From positions 310,001 to 374,000 of the forward strand of contig NW_025407853.1 in assembly GCF_003324165.1 (NCBI RefSeq): a stretch of 64,000 nucleotides of DNA, read 5' to 3'. Positions 33,335-43,597 of this stretch are shown here, piece after piece. The notes below the pieces were generated by a model. It saw only the letters and a program-made list of their open reading frames with translations, ran no database searches and was not told where the DNA came from. A program made the translations under genes and the position numbers. The stretch comes from Naegleria lovaniensis. Taxonomy: Eukaryota > Heterolobosea > Eutetramitea > Acrasida > Naegleriidae. Numbering within the stretch: position 1 is the stretch's first letter; every line of letters begins with the position of its first letter.

Positions 33335-33796
33335 TCACTCATCGTCATCTTCACTGCTAGTGGACTCTTCCTCACTGTCAGGTAACCTGATAATAACCTT
33401 GTCATCATTGAAAAATCGAGTATTCCACAATCCCCAACCACCTCTCAACACTTTAATTCCAATTCTAGATTCAACACTCGAATCGTCCAAATTCTCAACA
33501 ATCGATAACATTTTCATTGCAGCTGTTGGTCCTCTTTGCTGAGAGTAAAAACAATGAAATATAAAATCGATTTTCGAATTATTTGGTAATTGATTAGAAA
33601 TATTTTCCGAAATGAGTTGTTTGGCCACTTCTGCTGTAAATTCCTCTGTTGTTATATGATGATATTGCTCCGGTGTTGGAGTTCGGATATATCCAACACC
33701 ATAATCATAATCTCGTAAATCAATAATATGAAAATTTTGATCATTCAATTCAATTCTATATCGTAAGTCCTCTGGCTCAATAAAATCTACTTTCAT
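33335..33796 (-). CDS. CDC25/Arr2-like rhodanese-fold phosphatase
   Basis: A 153-residue, intronless protein. The rhodanese fold starts with FHIIDLRDYDYGVGYI and has the active-site loop HCFYSQQRGPTAA (Cys82, Arg88), a CX5R motif followed by GP as in the small Ych1/Arr2/CDC25-like enzymes. These act as phosphatases or arsenate reductases. The C-terminus adds a Gly/Trp strand (VLRGGWGLW) and an acidic Ser/Glu/Asp tail. The start lies 87 bp from the divergent thioredoxin gene, so they probably share a promoter, and both may serve thiol redox chemistry. Confidence 0.8.
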   Translation of the reverse strand: MKVDFIEPEDLRYRIELNDQNFHIIDLRDYDYGVGYIRTPTPEQYHHITTEEFTAEVAKQLISENISNQLPNNSKIDFIFHCFYSQQRGPTAAMKMLSIVENLDDSSVESRIGIKVLRGGWGLWNTRFFNDDKVIIRLPDSEEESTSSEDDDE

Positions 33797-33883
33797 CGTG
33801 GTTGTTATCGCTCAAGTGAGTACAATGTCAGCCTCGGAATTGAAGACACGTGTTTTGAATATTTTTTAAAAAATCAAAAAAAT

Positions 33884-34608
33884 ATGAAAGTTTCAGTTGA
33901 GGAAGTGAGCACACAGAAAAAGTTTTCGGAAGTGATAAACAAATCTAATTTAACGGTGGTTGATTTCTTTGCAACCTGTAGGTTTTGATCAAAAAAGAGG
34001 AAGAATATTTTTAAACAAAATTGAACAACGGATGTTGACGGATTAATAATTTTTTGATCATCATTACTTAAATTATCAACCAATATAATCATGACATCAT
34101 CATTATTTGCAACAACAAACGACGAATTATTTTCATAATTTAAATAGGGTGTGGACCATGTATGCAAGCTAAACCACTTTTCGAATCCTTAGCTGCAAAA
34201 TACCCATCATCCAACTTTATTGCTGTCAATGTAGATAATTCTAGTGACATTTCTTCAGAATATGGAGTATCATCACTTCCAACCTTTATGTTTTTCAAGA
34301 AAGGAGCAAAGCTTGGCCAAGTCGTTGGAGCAGATATGAATAAGGTCGAAGAAATGATTAAAAAACATGGAATTGCTAGCAGTGGAGGATTCCCGACGGG
34401 TGGTAGAGTTTTGGGCTCTTCTTCTAGCTCACCAACCACATATCCAAATCTAATCACAGGTGGAGGATCCTCAAGTTGGGAGATTTTTAATCCGTTAATC
34501 AGAAAAGCCAATACTATTCCTGTAGAACAACGACCTGTTTACTTTTTGGCTGGTGTCGTGTGTGTGTACATGGTGTTGAGGTTCGTGTTAAATATTCTGT
34601 TCAAATAG
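33884..34608 (+). CDS. Tail-anchored thioredoxin
   Basis: Exon 1 is 33884-33977 and exon 2 is 34148-34608. The intron at 33978-34147 has a GTAGGT donor and AATAG acceptor and splits the active-site Trp codon; splicing restores WCGPC (Cys33, Cys36). The product is 184 residues. The thioredoxin fold shows LTVVDFFAT, then IAVNVDNSSDISSEYGV, then the cis-Pro SLPTFMFFKKG. A Gly/Ser linker leads to one C-terminal hydrophobic helix (YFLAGVVCVYMVLRFVLNIL) with only two residues after it. This is a tail anchor, with the catalytic domain facing the cytosol. Such a protein is a typical GET-pathway client, and a GET2-like receptor is encoded at 14568-15560. Confidence 0.85.
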
Positions 34609-34703
34609 AAAGTTGTGTGTTGAGCTGAGATGTGTTAATCATGTCTGCTCGTGACAACTTGTAAATAAATTATTCATGATTCAAAAACTCAAATATTTAC
34701 ATG

Positions 34704-37700
34704 TCACAATCGATCTTGGTGATGACGTAAGGAGGAAATGGGTGGTAAGGTAATTTGATGTGCTGCAATGTCTTCTGTTTCACTCATATTCCTAGAGGTT
34801 GAAGGAGTGGTATTCGAGGATGATGAAGCTCCTATTAATTCATTATTAAGCAATTCAGAAGCTCTACGATTCAAAGGAATAATGGGTGGATTAAAATGCA
34901 GAAAGGTATCCGAGAGTGACTTTCTAGGTTGATTCATGACGGAAGTTTGAAATGGAGCATAATGTTGGGTTGTTTGATTGAGTGAAGATTGAGAAGAGTG
35001 TTGTATTGAATGTACAGGTGTATGTTGAAAGTGATGTGAGCTAGGAGAAGAAATTTCATACTGTCGTTGTTGTGAATGCAAACGAGAAGAAGCAATACGT
35101 TTGTCAACATAATGACTTGAATGAGGATAAGGACGTTGAATAAACGAAGAGGAAGATCCCTTTGAAACTTCACCATCTTGATAATAAGCGTGTTGTTGCT
35201 GATGAGGTTCCAAATGTTCATGTGGATGATAATGTTGAGGATGATAATAATGGTGAGTGTGTTGCTGACGGTGCTGTTGAGGGTGATGATGAATTTCATA
35301 GCGTGGGTATGATAAATCTGATCGTTCTTGATCTAGTACTATTCGTTGTTGTTGTTGTTGATGATGAGAAGGTACATTCAAAGATTGATGCATTGCATGT
35401 TGAGTACTATCCATAAATGTATGACTAGGATCAATCCTTTGACGCACCTTCATTGGATTAGATTCTCCAGAACTCGATGCAGAATCTGTTTGTGCTGAAC
35501 CAATGGACGGCTTTCGAAAAGCTGTTGAAGACGAGAATTGCATGTCACTACTGGTCACCAACTTCTTTCGTTTTGGAGAGTCTTGGTCTTCGGCTGAAAT
35601 CGGGGTTGATGCATCCTCCGAGTGATGATCTGCTCCTCCAGTCGTAGTAGCTGAGGAAGAAGCCGACGATTTACTGTGCTTTCTTTTGGCGAGTGAAGAA
35701 CTGGTCGATGTTGAAGTGAGTTGTTTCGTTGGCACGTAGGGCCATTTCATGTTAAATTCTTCATAAAATCTGTTAGTTACATGTTGTGAAACGAGAATAT
35801 GTACATGTAGTAGCGGAGATGCATGTGTGTCAGAGATGTGGTGTGGAATGGTTGTTGTTGTTGAACATGCATGATGGAAGTTTAGATGTTGGTCAACGTC
35901 ATGCATGTGCAAGGTCATGTCATTACATGTCAAATAAAGGTAAATGCAAAAGTAACAACATAGTCTCGAAAAACCAACGTGCTTGTCAGTCGTGTCATGA
36001 TACTTACCTCCTTTTAAGAGTGCTCACAGAAACTCCTAATAACTTGGCAGCTACCGTTTGAGAAACATGAAAATACTTCTCCATGTCTTGTCGAGAGATT
36101 TCTCTCTTTTTAGGACCCTTCTTTTTGTGAGGTGGTTTTTTCACAGGAGTGGTTGCATGTTCAACACCTTCATCCTCCGCTGCAATGGATTCAACAATGG
36201 AGGACCGTCTTGAGAGGCGATCTCGTTCGCTTGTGGTTTCATCTTCATGGGAGTGCTGATCGGTGGTTTCTTCATGTGCATGTAGATGAGCATGTTGGTG
36301 AGGAGTTTCATTGGCAGTAGATGACTCAACAACATGCATGATATTAGCTTCACTCCTTGTTGGCACTGGTGTTGTTGTATAAAGTTTCTCCTCGGAAGCA
36401 CTTTTGGGTTTACTTAATTTGGAGTTAATAAACCTATCTTGCAGCAATGTTGGGTCAACTGTAGCATTATCTGCGATAGTAGAAGGAGATGTCATGTCCC
36501 CACCACCACCAATTCCACTGACCACAGTGGGATTCTGAAAAGATGTCTTGTTGTAGGGTTGTCCGTGTCGTCTAGGTGAATCATTGAATGATGAAGGTAG
36601 TAATGGAGGATGAGTGATTGTATTAGTGGTGGTGGTGATAGTGGTCGCGGGCGAGGCAGGTGAAGCAGTAGATGTCATGTACGAGGTTGAGACATCGTTT
36701 GTACTAGTTGAAGAATGCATGAACTGTTTTTTTGTTGTACTTGATGAAGACAAGAAATAATCATGGCCGGTGTCCATGGTAGATGCCATTGGTTGCTGTT
36801 TCAATGCATGTGATAATGTGGTTGTGGACATATTAGAGCTGATCGTTTTGGATGAATTTGGATTTGCCCTCAAATTGTTCATTATGTTATCTGCGTTGGG
36901 TATTAAAGTGGAGGATTCTTGCTTTGTCGTTATCATACATGTCGAGTGGTGATCTGAAAGTATGGATTCTTGTTCAATGTGATCGAGATGACGTGCAACC
37001 ACATGATGTTGTTGGTAAGGAAACTCTGAGACGGTTGTAGTAGTGCCACTTCCCTCGCGTGGAGGACTAGTTCTCAGTGTGTTTGCCATACTATGAATGG
37101 TCGAATTCGAGCAATGATTCATCGGTGAATGGTTCTCATCTACTGCATGATGCATCTGAGATGCGGAAACAGTTCGAATTGCATGCATTACATTCAACGA
37201 TCGTGGAGTTGGAGTCGTTGACCAATCGTTTTGGTTTTGCAGAGAGGGCGATGACGAGCAAGATGCAGCAAGAGGTGGTGAGGAGTCTGCTGCGCCACTC
37301 GTTGTACTGTTCAATGGCATATAATTTGCACTTGTTGTTGTAGAATGGAACTGTTTTCTCGGTGACGACGAAGGTGTTGTTGGATGGGTGCCAGAGCTAG
37401 AACTGTTTTGACTACCAACACTGTTTGTTGTGAACATGTTGTTCAGGGATGGAGAGGCAGATGCAGATTGGAGAGTTGTGGTCGTCGCTGTTGTTTTGCT
37501 CGTGGCCTTGTAAGATTTCAAAAAGGAGGGGTTAGGATCGTCAAGTAGCATGAACGTATTAGTAGTTGGAGTGGATTTTGTTTTTTCTTGGCTTGAGCGT
37601 GTTGAATCAGCAGTTACCGTGGAGGTATCCATCGCACTGTCCATCTCTGAATTAATAAAAATTTGTGCTGAGCATGAAGAAGGAACGGAGAAAGGCATAT

Positions 37701-38424
37701 TGGAACTAGGCACAGTGGTAACCGGATTTAGCGAACACATATTTGGGGCTTTGTAACGGTTATCATCATTGGGAACAACAACATCATCATGGAGTGATGA
37801 TAATGCTGGCAGGAGAGTTGGATTTGGTGATAATTGGTTGGCTTGCTGTTGGGAAAAAGAGGATGCTTTTGTCGACCTATTTGATGAGGAGAAGGTTTTG
37901 TTGTGTAGTAGTACTTCATCATCATGGTTTTGGACTACAAGAGCTCGAGTCAATGAAAGGGGAGGTAGAACTTCTGTATCCTTATTCTTCTTCTCTTCCT
38001 CATCATCACGATTGAATGCTTCCGTAAAGTTTGATGAAGTCTTTAGCGTGGGTTCAAGTTGAGTATTTCTATGGTGGACGCTTGCGTTGTTTGTTTCAAA
38101 TAAGGAGCTTTTAGAAGTTAATTCAGAGGTGTTTTGGGAAGGTAGCTTGGACGGTGTTTCTGTTGCTATCGTTACCGATAATGATGAAAAAGAGGATGGG
38201 GATGCATGTACATGGGCAGATGATAAAGTATCGGTGATTTCCAATTCTTTGTCTTGTGGTTGATGATGACCAATAGCAACACAATTTTCAAACGAGTAGG
38301 GTCCACAAGTTGGAGAAGATGTTAGAATTTGGAAATGTTGAGATTGGGATTGATTAATAGTCGTAGCAGAAAATTTCTGATTTTCTTTCGTCGTGTTGTT
38401 GTTTTCAATACTATGATTCTTCAT
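34704..38424 (-). CDS. RWP-RK domain transcription factor
   Basis: Exon 1 is 36008-38424 and exon 2 is 34704-35769; the intron at 35770-36007 has a GTAAGT donor and AACAG acceptor and cuts through the DNA-binding domain. The product is 1,160 residues from the ATG at 38424; the frame extends 31 codons upstream only from a TTG. The first 760 residues are Ser/Thr/Asn/His-rich and disordered. A basic patch (KKPPHKKKGPKKREI) precedes the RWP-RK domain: SRQDMEKYFHVSQTVAAKLL with GVSVSTLKRRFYEEF, then MKWPYVPTK. The hallmark RWPxRK is altered to KWPYVP. The C-terminal part is His/Gln-rich. Known role: nitrogen- or development-linked transcription factors in plants and amoebae. Confidence 0.8.
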
Positions 38425-39089
38425 TAATACTCGATAAAAGGCTTTGATGACTCTATGAAACGCATAAGTATAACTGTTGCAGTATCTGAAGAAACACTGG
38501 ATTTTAATCGCATGCAATTATGACAACTGCACTTGGTCAGATTGTATCTAGAGAAGAGGTGAACAGTGCAAGAGGTGTTTCGTTCGTTCTAGTGTGTGTA
38601 TGATGGTGTTAGCGAGTTGCAAGAAGAATCACACTTGTCGAATGTAGAATAATCTTCCAACGACAATATAAACGGGAGAGATAAATCCAGGCACGAGGAG
38701 GTTTGTGTATGTGGGTGCTGTTGTGTTTGAAGTTAGGTATTTCTTTGAGTTTGTTTCGCAAAGAAAATACACGGACCACACAATAATAGAAATTGAAGTT
38801 GTTGTTGTATCAATCGAAAAATTGAATCAAAAGGCTGCAAGTGACAACTCACTCTTTTGTGAAATCACCAATGACGGCTGTTACTTGTTATTGTTTTTTA
38901 AAAACAATTTGTTAATTCACCACCAAGAGAAGATGCAAGGTTATGAAGCAACGGAGGGCATTGGACGATGAAGGAGGCTCTCACTCTTTTTAGGTTGTGA
39001 GTGGATTGAACAATGGTTGACTTTGAGATTTTGATTATTTAAAAAAATGTCGCTTTGTCCTTTCATGCATTTTGGACGTGACGCCATTG
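38425..39089. other. Interval between RWP-RK gene and mobile element
   Basis: About 665 bp. Short plus-strand open frames only, none convincing. It probably contains the RWP-RK promoter and 5' UTR. Confidence 0.45.
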
Positions 39090-39093
39090 TATT

Positions 39094-39130
39094 GTGATTT
39101 TCCAAAAAGTGCGAAAAAAAATCGAGTAAA
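39094..39130 (+). repeat. Left terminal inverted repeat
   Basis: Matches the reverse complement of the right end (about 41191-41229) at 19 of the first 20 positions, continuing less exactly into an A-rich ATCGA stretch. Confidence 0.75.
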
Positions 39131-39220
39131 ATCGAAAACGACTTGCTCAAATTCGGTCAACCCTCATTTTTTGGACGTTTCTTCCCGAAAACGATTTTGC
39201 TTGATGTTGACGAGATACGA

Positions 39221-39358
39221 TGTTGATGCTATTCGTGCAAAGTCGAAAAAATCGATTACGATCGACCTGAATCGATTACCTCAACACGATTCATTTCTCA
39301 ACGTCGATGTTTTTCGTCCAAAATCGAAAAAATCAATTATGATCGACCTGAATCGATT
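39221..39358 (+). repeat. Direct repeat pair, ATCGA-rich, subterminal
   Basis: Two copies of about 57 bp, at about 39221-39277 and 39302-39358, share TCGAAAAAATC and ATCGACCTGAATCGATT cores with a few substitutions. More ATCGA-type motifs occur at 40600-40700 and 41085-41190. Such subterminal arrays usually bind the transposase. Confidence 0.6.
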
Positions 39359-39400
39359 TTCTTGATCGTCAGAGTTGAAAAAATCGATCATGAAGAACCT

Positions 39401-40525
39401 TTAATCAAATAAACTCTGATAATTTGCTTCTATTTGATTTTTCTCCTCTTCCTCTTTTTGTCTAATCTTCTCTTTCTTTACCTCAATCAATTTTGCAACT
39501 TCATTCACCAATTTGGTCAAAGGTTTTACATACTGTTCCTCTTGTTTAGCAATATCTTCTTCTTGTTTTTTAAATCTCTCAAGCAACTCCTCCTTTTCTT
39601 TCTGAATTTTCAATAATTGATCTGCAATAACTTTTGAATTATTTTCTTCCATGTCTTTCATAGTTTTTAAAAACTTTGTCGAATTTTGCATATCCTTATC
39701 ATTAGTATCACAGTCTTGTTTAGCGTTAATAAAAATTTGCTTCTTTAACTGATCCAATTTGAAAATCTGGAATTCTAAAACAGGTGATTTGAACGTAGTA
39801 ACTTGTGGTGTTGACTCAGGTTTTGGATCAAGATCAAACATATCATGCAAATCCATGCCACATATATCAAGCTCAGGAGCCATTGAAGGTGTATCCTTGG
39901 TCTTTGACTCGTCCAATTCTTTCTTAATGACCAATGATTTTTCTTGAATAGAAGCAAGAGCTTTTTTGAATACAGGAGAGACGCTTTTGTCTGTATCACC
40001 TTTTCTTGTACGCTTTTTCGCATTGTCTCTCAATTTATCTTGCGCTTCTTTATACATAACTTCCTGCAAATCGTTGCCATTATCATCAATCCAATCCAAA
40101 TCATCTTTCTCATCATCCCGATCTGAATGTTCTGATTCGCTGTCACTACTGTCACCTTGAATTTGTGAAGCCAATGATTGTTTTTTGTTGGAGTGAGCAG
40201 AAATCTCTTTTTCAATCTCGTTAACAATCCATTTCTTGTTTTCTTGAATGAAAGTATCAAAAAAATCTTTCACACGTTTGTCATCTTTTGGGGCGTTGCA
40301 TGTTGCTGGTAAACCATCTTTGTATTTTCTTGAACCTTTAGCAGTAGGAAATGTGAAATTTGTATTTTTTTTTGTTTCTAATTGGAGCTTCTTGAAAACT
40401 TTGCTTGCTGCTTTTGAATTTGTCATTCCATGAGAATAGAGCTCATTTGAACAAATAGGTAATGTGGTTGCGAGTATTTCGCAAAAACGATCAAACGTGT
40501 TCCACTTTGTTTTGTCTTTGCCCAT
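39401..40525 (-). CDS. Transposon passenger ORF: HTH/Myb-like plus coiled-coil protein
   Basis: A 374-residue, intact, ATG-started frame inside the element, opposite in direction to the transposase relic. The N-terminus (KWNTFDRFCEILATTLPICS) with spaced aromatics and following basic helices resembles a small DNA-binding head such as Myb/SANT-like or trihelix; this is a guess. A central acidic/Ser region with DSDSESEHSDRDDEKDD follows. The last 90 residues form a strong Lys/Glu coiled coil with a Gln/Glu-rich heptad pattern. It is not a transposase. It may be an accessory factor of the element or a captured host gene. Confidence 0.6.
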   Translation of the reverse strand: MGKDKTKWNTFDRFCEILATTLPICSNELYSHGMTNSKAASKVFKKLQLETKKNTNFTFPTAKGSRKYKDGLPATCNAPKDDKRVKDFFDTFIQENKKWIVNEIEKEISAHSNKKQSLASQIQGDSSDSESEHSDRDDEKDDLDWIDDNGNDLQEVMYKEAQDKLRDNAKKRTRKGDTDKSVSPVFKKALASIQEKSLVIKKELDESKTKDTPSMAPELDICGMDLHDMFDLDPKPESTPQVTTFKSPVLEFQIFKLDQLKKQIFINAKQDCDTNDKDMQNSTKFLKTMKDMEENNSKVIADQLLKIQKEKEELLERFKKQEEDIAKQEEQYVKPLTKLVNEVAKLIEVKKEKIRQKEEEEKNQIEANYQSLFD

Positions 40526-40736
40526 TTTTTTTCAGTGAGAAAACCGTTGTTATTGTTTTTTGACGTTGACACAATCGCACAAATCAATGTCGTTCAATTC
40601 AACATTTTCGATATGAGAACATTAAACAATTCAACATAATCGAGCAGAATTGATTTTCTCAACAATTTCTTATCAATTTTGCTCGAAAAAATCGATTTCC
40701 ACATGGTAAAAGCAACTCAACATCGATTCACAAACG

Positions 40737-41076
40737 ATGAAAGACGAGTTTTCAAACAAAAGACAGGTGTTTCAAATATCTCAAAAACTAAGACCATATA
40801 TCCAAGGTCAAAAATTAGCCCCAGAACAAATTGAGTTCATTAAATTGGTGTGTGGAAAGTATGGAGAGTGTGTTTTGGCAAAGCCCATACTCTCCTGACT
40901 TCAATCCCATTGAATTGCTTTTCGGATGGATGAAAACACAGTTGAAAAACTATGAACATTCGGTTGACTCTCTCGAAGAGATAATGGAGCAGGTGTTTGA
41001 TCAAGTTACACCCAAGTTAATCAAATCGTTTGTTCATCATTGCAAGGAAATCTGGCATGATGAGACAAAAACTTAA
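40737..41076 (+). pseudogene. Internally deleted Tc1/mariner (DDE_3)-like transposase relic
   Basis: From the ATG at 40737, one frame gives a short basic N-terminal piece (KLAPEQIEFIKLVCGKYGE) that ends at a TGA near 40899. An overlapping frame, open from 40819 to the stop at 41076, carries SPYSPDFNPIELLFGWMK and TPKLIKSFVHHC, the C-terminal end of DDE_3 transposases including the third catalytic acidic residue. The middle of the catalytic domain with both Asp residues is absent. The relic therefore has N- and C-terminal ends only, in different frames, and cannot be active. Confidence 0.65.
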
Positions 41077-41190
41077 TAAATTTCGAGTTTGATCGAAATC
41101 GATTTTGAAGGATTTCGATGTTAATCAACATCAAGTCAAAACGACAACGCATCAATGTCGCTCATTTCGATCTCGAAAAAAATCGCGAAA

Positions 41191-41229
41191 AAATCGTCGA
41201 TTTTTTATTCGCACTTTTTCGAAAATCAC
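41191..41229 (-). repeat. Right terminal inverted repeat
   Basis: Reverse complement of the left end at 39094-39130, ending CGAAAATCAC at 41229. Confidence 0.75.
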
Positions 41230-41235
41230 GCGTTA

Positions 41236-41803
41236 GAAATTTTTATGCCTCTCTTGGAATGAAAGAGAAGGTTGATGTATCCAACAACACGTGCACGCTC
41301 CATCTCCACTCCATCTCCAGTGGCATTCAATTTCATGACATTTAATACATATTCAAGTGTAAAACTTGGACATTAACAATTTGGTCACGCTCTCATAATC
41401 GGTCACGCCGGGCTTGGTTTTGGAAAGGGCAAGGGATAATCAGAAACAGCGTGCACGAACAAGCGCTTTTTTATTGTCCATTTTAAATGTGCTTTATTGG
41501 TGACGACTCCATAACAACGGGCAAAAGAAACAAACTTGGGCAGACCATGGATCCACTACTACTACAAGTCATTCGGTTACGAGGTATAATATTACAATCA
41601 TTAAGGTGTGCTTTCATGACACAATGTAACTGAATTTCAAAAAGGATAGACACGCAATCCGTTCTTCTATCCAATGACTGTACGTCTTGGGTTGTACTGT
41701 AAACACATGAAGCTTGTGTTCTTTAAACCACACTGGAGGCATCTGCACAGAGATTGTAAGGAAGAGAGATCTTGCGTTGTGCTTAAATTTTCAAGAGAGA
41801 AAA
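41236..41803. other. Interval upstream of the kinesin gene
   Basis: About 570 bp with only short open frames. The kinesin frame is open from 41714 but has no ATG before 41804. I see nothing else to support. Confidence 0.45.
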
Positions 41804-43479
41804 ATGCCTCAAACAAAAGTACCAACCGAAACGGTTTCATCATCAAGTAAAGAGAATAAGGTAAAGGCCAGTAAAGGAGCTGATGCAGGAAAGAAGGGAG
41901 GAGCAATGTTGTCAAAGGAGGACAAGAAGAAGGGAGAGCCAACTCCGAAAAAAAAGAGAGTTGAGAACGACACGAAAGTAGTTCAGGTTAAAACCAAGCC
42001 TTCTCCTTCGGAAGTGGCCTCCAATGAACATGATCAACCGAAGGCCAAAAACAACAGTGAATTGGAATCAAAGAATGTACATTCTGTAAATGTAGAGACT
42101 AATGTAAATAGTAATAATAACAATGCAAACAGCACGGAAGAGAAAAACGAAGATGAAACAGACATCAAAGTCATTGTTCGTGCCCGTCCGCTCAATCAGC
42201 GCGAGTTATCTCTCAAAAGTTCTTCATGTCTGACTTTGTCTGAAACCGAAAGAAAAATCACAATGATAAGGAAAGACAAGGAAAATAAGACCTTCTACTT
42301 TGACAATGTATTCGGAGAAAACTCGACACAAAAACAAATTTATGAAGCAAGTGGAGCTAAAGTGTTGGAAAGGTTCATTCTTGGATACAATGTGAGTACT
42401 TTTTTAATGGTCATGATCCTTACAAGCATAGTTTAGGCTTGCATTTTCGCATACGGACAAACATCTTCTGGAAAAACTTACACAATGGAAGGAATTAAAG
42501 GGAATGAGCAACAAGAAGGTATAATGACTCGATTTGTTAGAGATTTATTTCAATACGTAACAAAGCAGGAGAAAAAAATTGACATTACCATTAAGGCGTC
42601 CTACTGTGAAATTTACAACGAAGGAATTAACGATTTATTATCAAATGGAATGGGTAAACACAAATACGAAATTAGGGAGGATAAAATTAAGGGAACCTAC
42701 ATTACAAATATCATCGAAAGGCCAATAGAAAGTGAAAAGGAATTGAATGAAATTCTAGAAGAGGGGTCCAAGCACAGAACTGTTGCCGAGACAAAAATGA
42801 ATGAAATGTCTTCTAGGTCGCATGCAATTCTAACGATTCACATGGAACAAATTGATAAGGGTGACGAAGAAGGGTTCAGTTTAAGAACAAATAAGGTAAG
42901 ATCAATTTTGAGTGCTTTAGCAATTCAAATGACATGTACAGATATCTTTGGTGGATCTGGCCGGAAGTGAACGAGCGAGTTCAACGGAGGCAACAGGTAA
43001 GTTATTTTGACACAGACAACCTGGCAACCAACAGTTTCCATTGTTCTCGTACTTGTCAAAAAGGTGATCGATTGAAAGAAGGTGCCAAAATCAATCTGTC
43101 TCTTTCCAATCTTGGTAATGTCATTAATGCGCTTGTGAAAGGAACATCATTTGTTCCATACAGAAGCTCATGTTTAACCCGATTATTGAAAGACTCGCTT
43201 GGGGGAAATTCATACACCCTAATGATTTCATGCATTTCTCCTGCTGAAGTCAATGCAGAGGAATCATTGAGCACACTGTACTTTGCTGACAGAGCAAAAC
43301 AAATCAAGAACCGTTTGAAAATATCAAGAGGAGATCCTCGCTTGGAGAAAATTAATGAGCTACTTGAAAACGAGAAGAGGTTAAAGGCAAGAATTGAGGA
43401 GCTGGAGAAGAAAGTTGCCTACTGTGAAAAGCATCACGGTACGGAAGAGAAAAAGAAAGGATGTTGCACAATCATGTAA
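41804..43479 (+). CDS. Short kinesin with C-terminal CaaX prenylation box
   Basis: Four exons: 41804-42391, 42437-42895, 42942-42996 and 43064-43479. Introns are 45, 46 and 67 nt with GTGAGT, GTAAGA and GTAAGT donors. The product is 505 residues. A Lys/Ser/Glu-rich N-terminal extension of about 135 residues precedes the motor. The P-loop GQTSSGKT lies at about 203-210, switch I NEMSSRSH at 318-325, switch II DLAGSER at 354-360, and the [20 protein letters not shown] microtubule-binding block follows. After the neck ([12 protein letters not shown]) there are only about 55 residues: a short coiled coil and a basic end finishing GCCTIM. Cys-Thr-Ile-Met is a classical CaaX box (Met favours farnesyl), with a preceding Cys that could be palmitoylated. 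It thus appears to be a lipid-anchored minimal motor. Confidence 0.85.
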
Positions 43480-43597
43480 TCTTGAGTATTTAAAAGTTGA
43501 ATCAACAATAATTTTACCCTTGTTTATGAATCAAGAGTTCAAAGATGTGACAAAACACAGTGCCCATAAGAAGAATCTTGTAACAACACTTGTTGAG

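Larger units (their letters stand above)
39090..41235. mobile_element. DNA transposon-like element with inverted ends and a passenger ORF
   Basis: About 2.1 kb bounded by matching inverted ends. The left end from 39094 reads GTGATTTTCCAAAAAGTGCG. The right end, read inward on the other strand from 41229, reads GTGATTTTCGAAAAAGTGCG. A/T-rich sequence with ATCGA motifs follows on both sides. A TA dinucleotide lies just outside each end (39090-39091 and 41234-41235), at slightly different distances, suggesting TA insertion as in Tc1/mariner/IS630 elements. Inside are ATCGA-rich subterminal repeats, an intact 374-codon minus-strand ORF and a deleted transposase relic with the DDE-type YSPDFNPIELLFGWMK motif. 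It is probably non-autonomous. Its composition differs clearly from neighbouring genes. Confidence 0.75.

Noticed and set aside
35162-37925. Open frames on the plus strand opposite the RWP-RK gene
   Set aside because: They mirror the low-complexity Ser/Thr/His codons of the real gene and have no domain features.
38941-39365. Open frames at the left end of the mobile element
   Set aside because: They only translate the ATCGA-rich subterminal repeats, which gives a false peptide repeat.
42392-43063. Kinesin appeared broken into three pieces by stops
   Set aside because: Three short introns with good GT-AG borders restore the P-loop, switch I and switch II motifs in frame, so the gene is intact.
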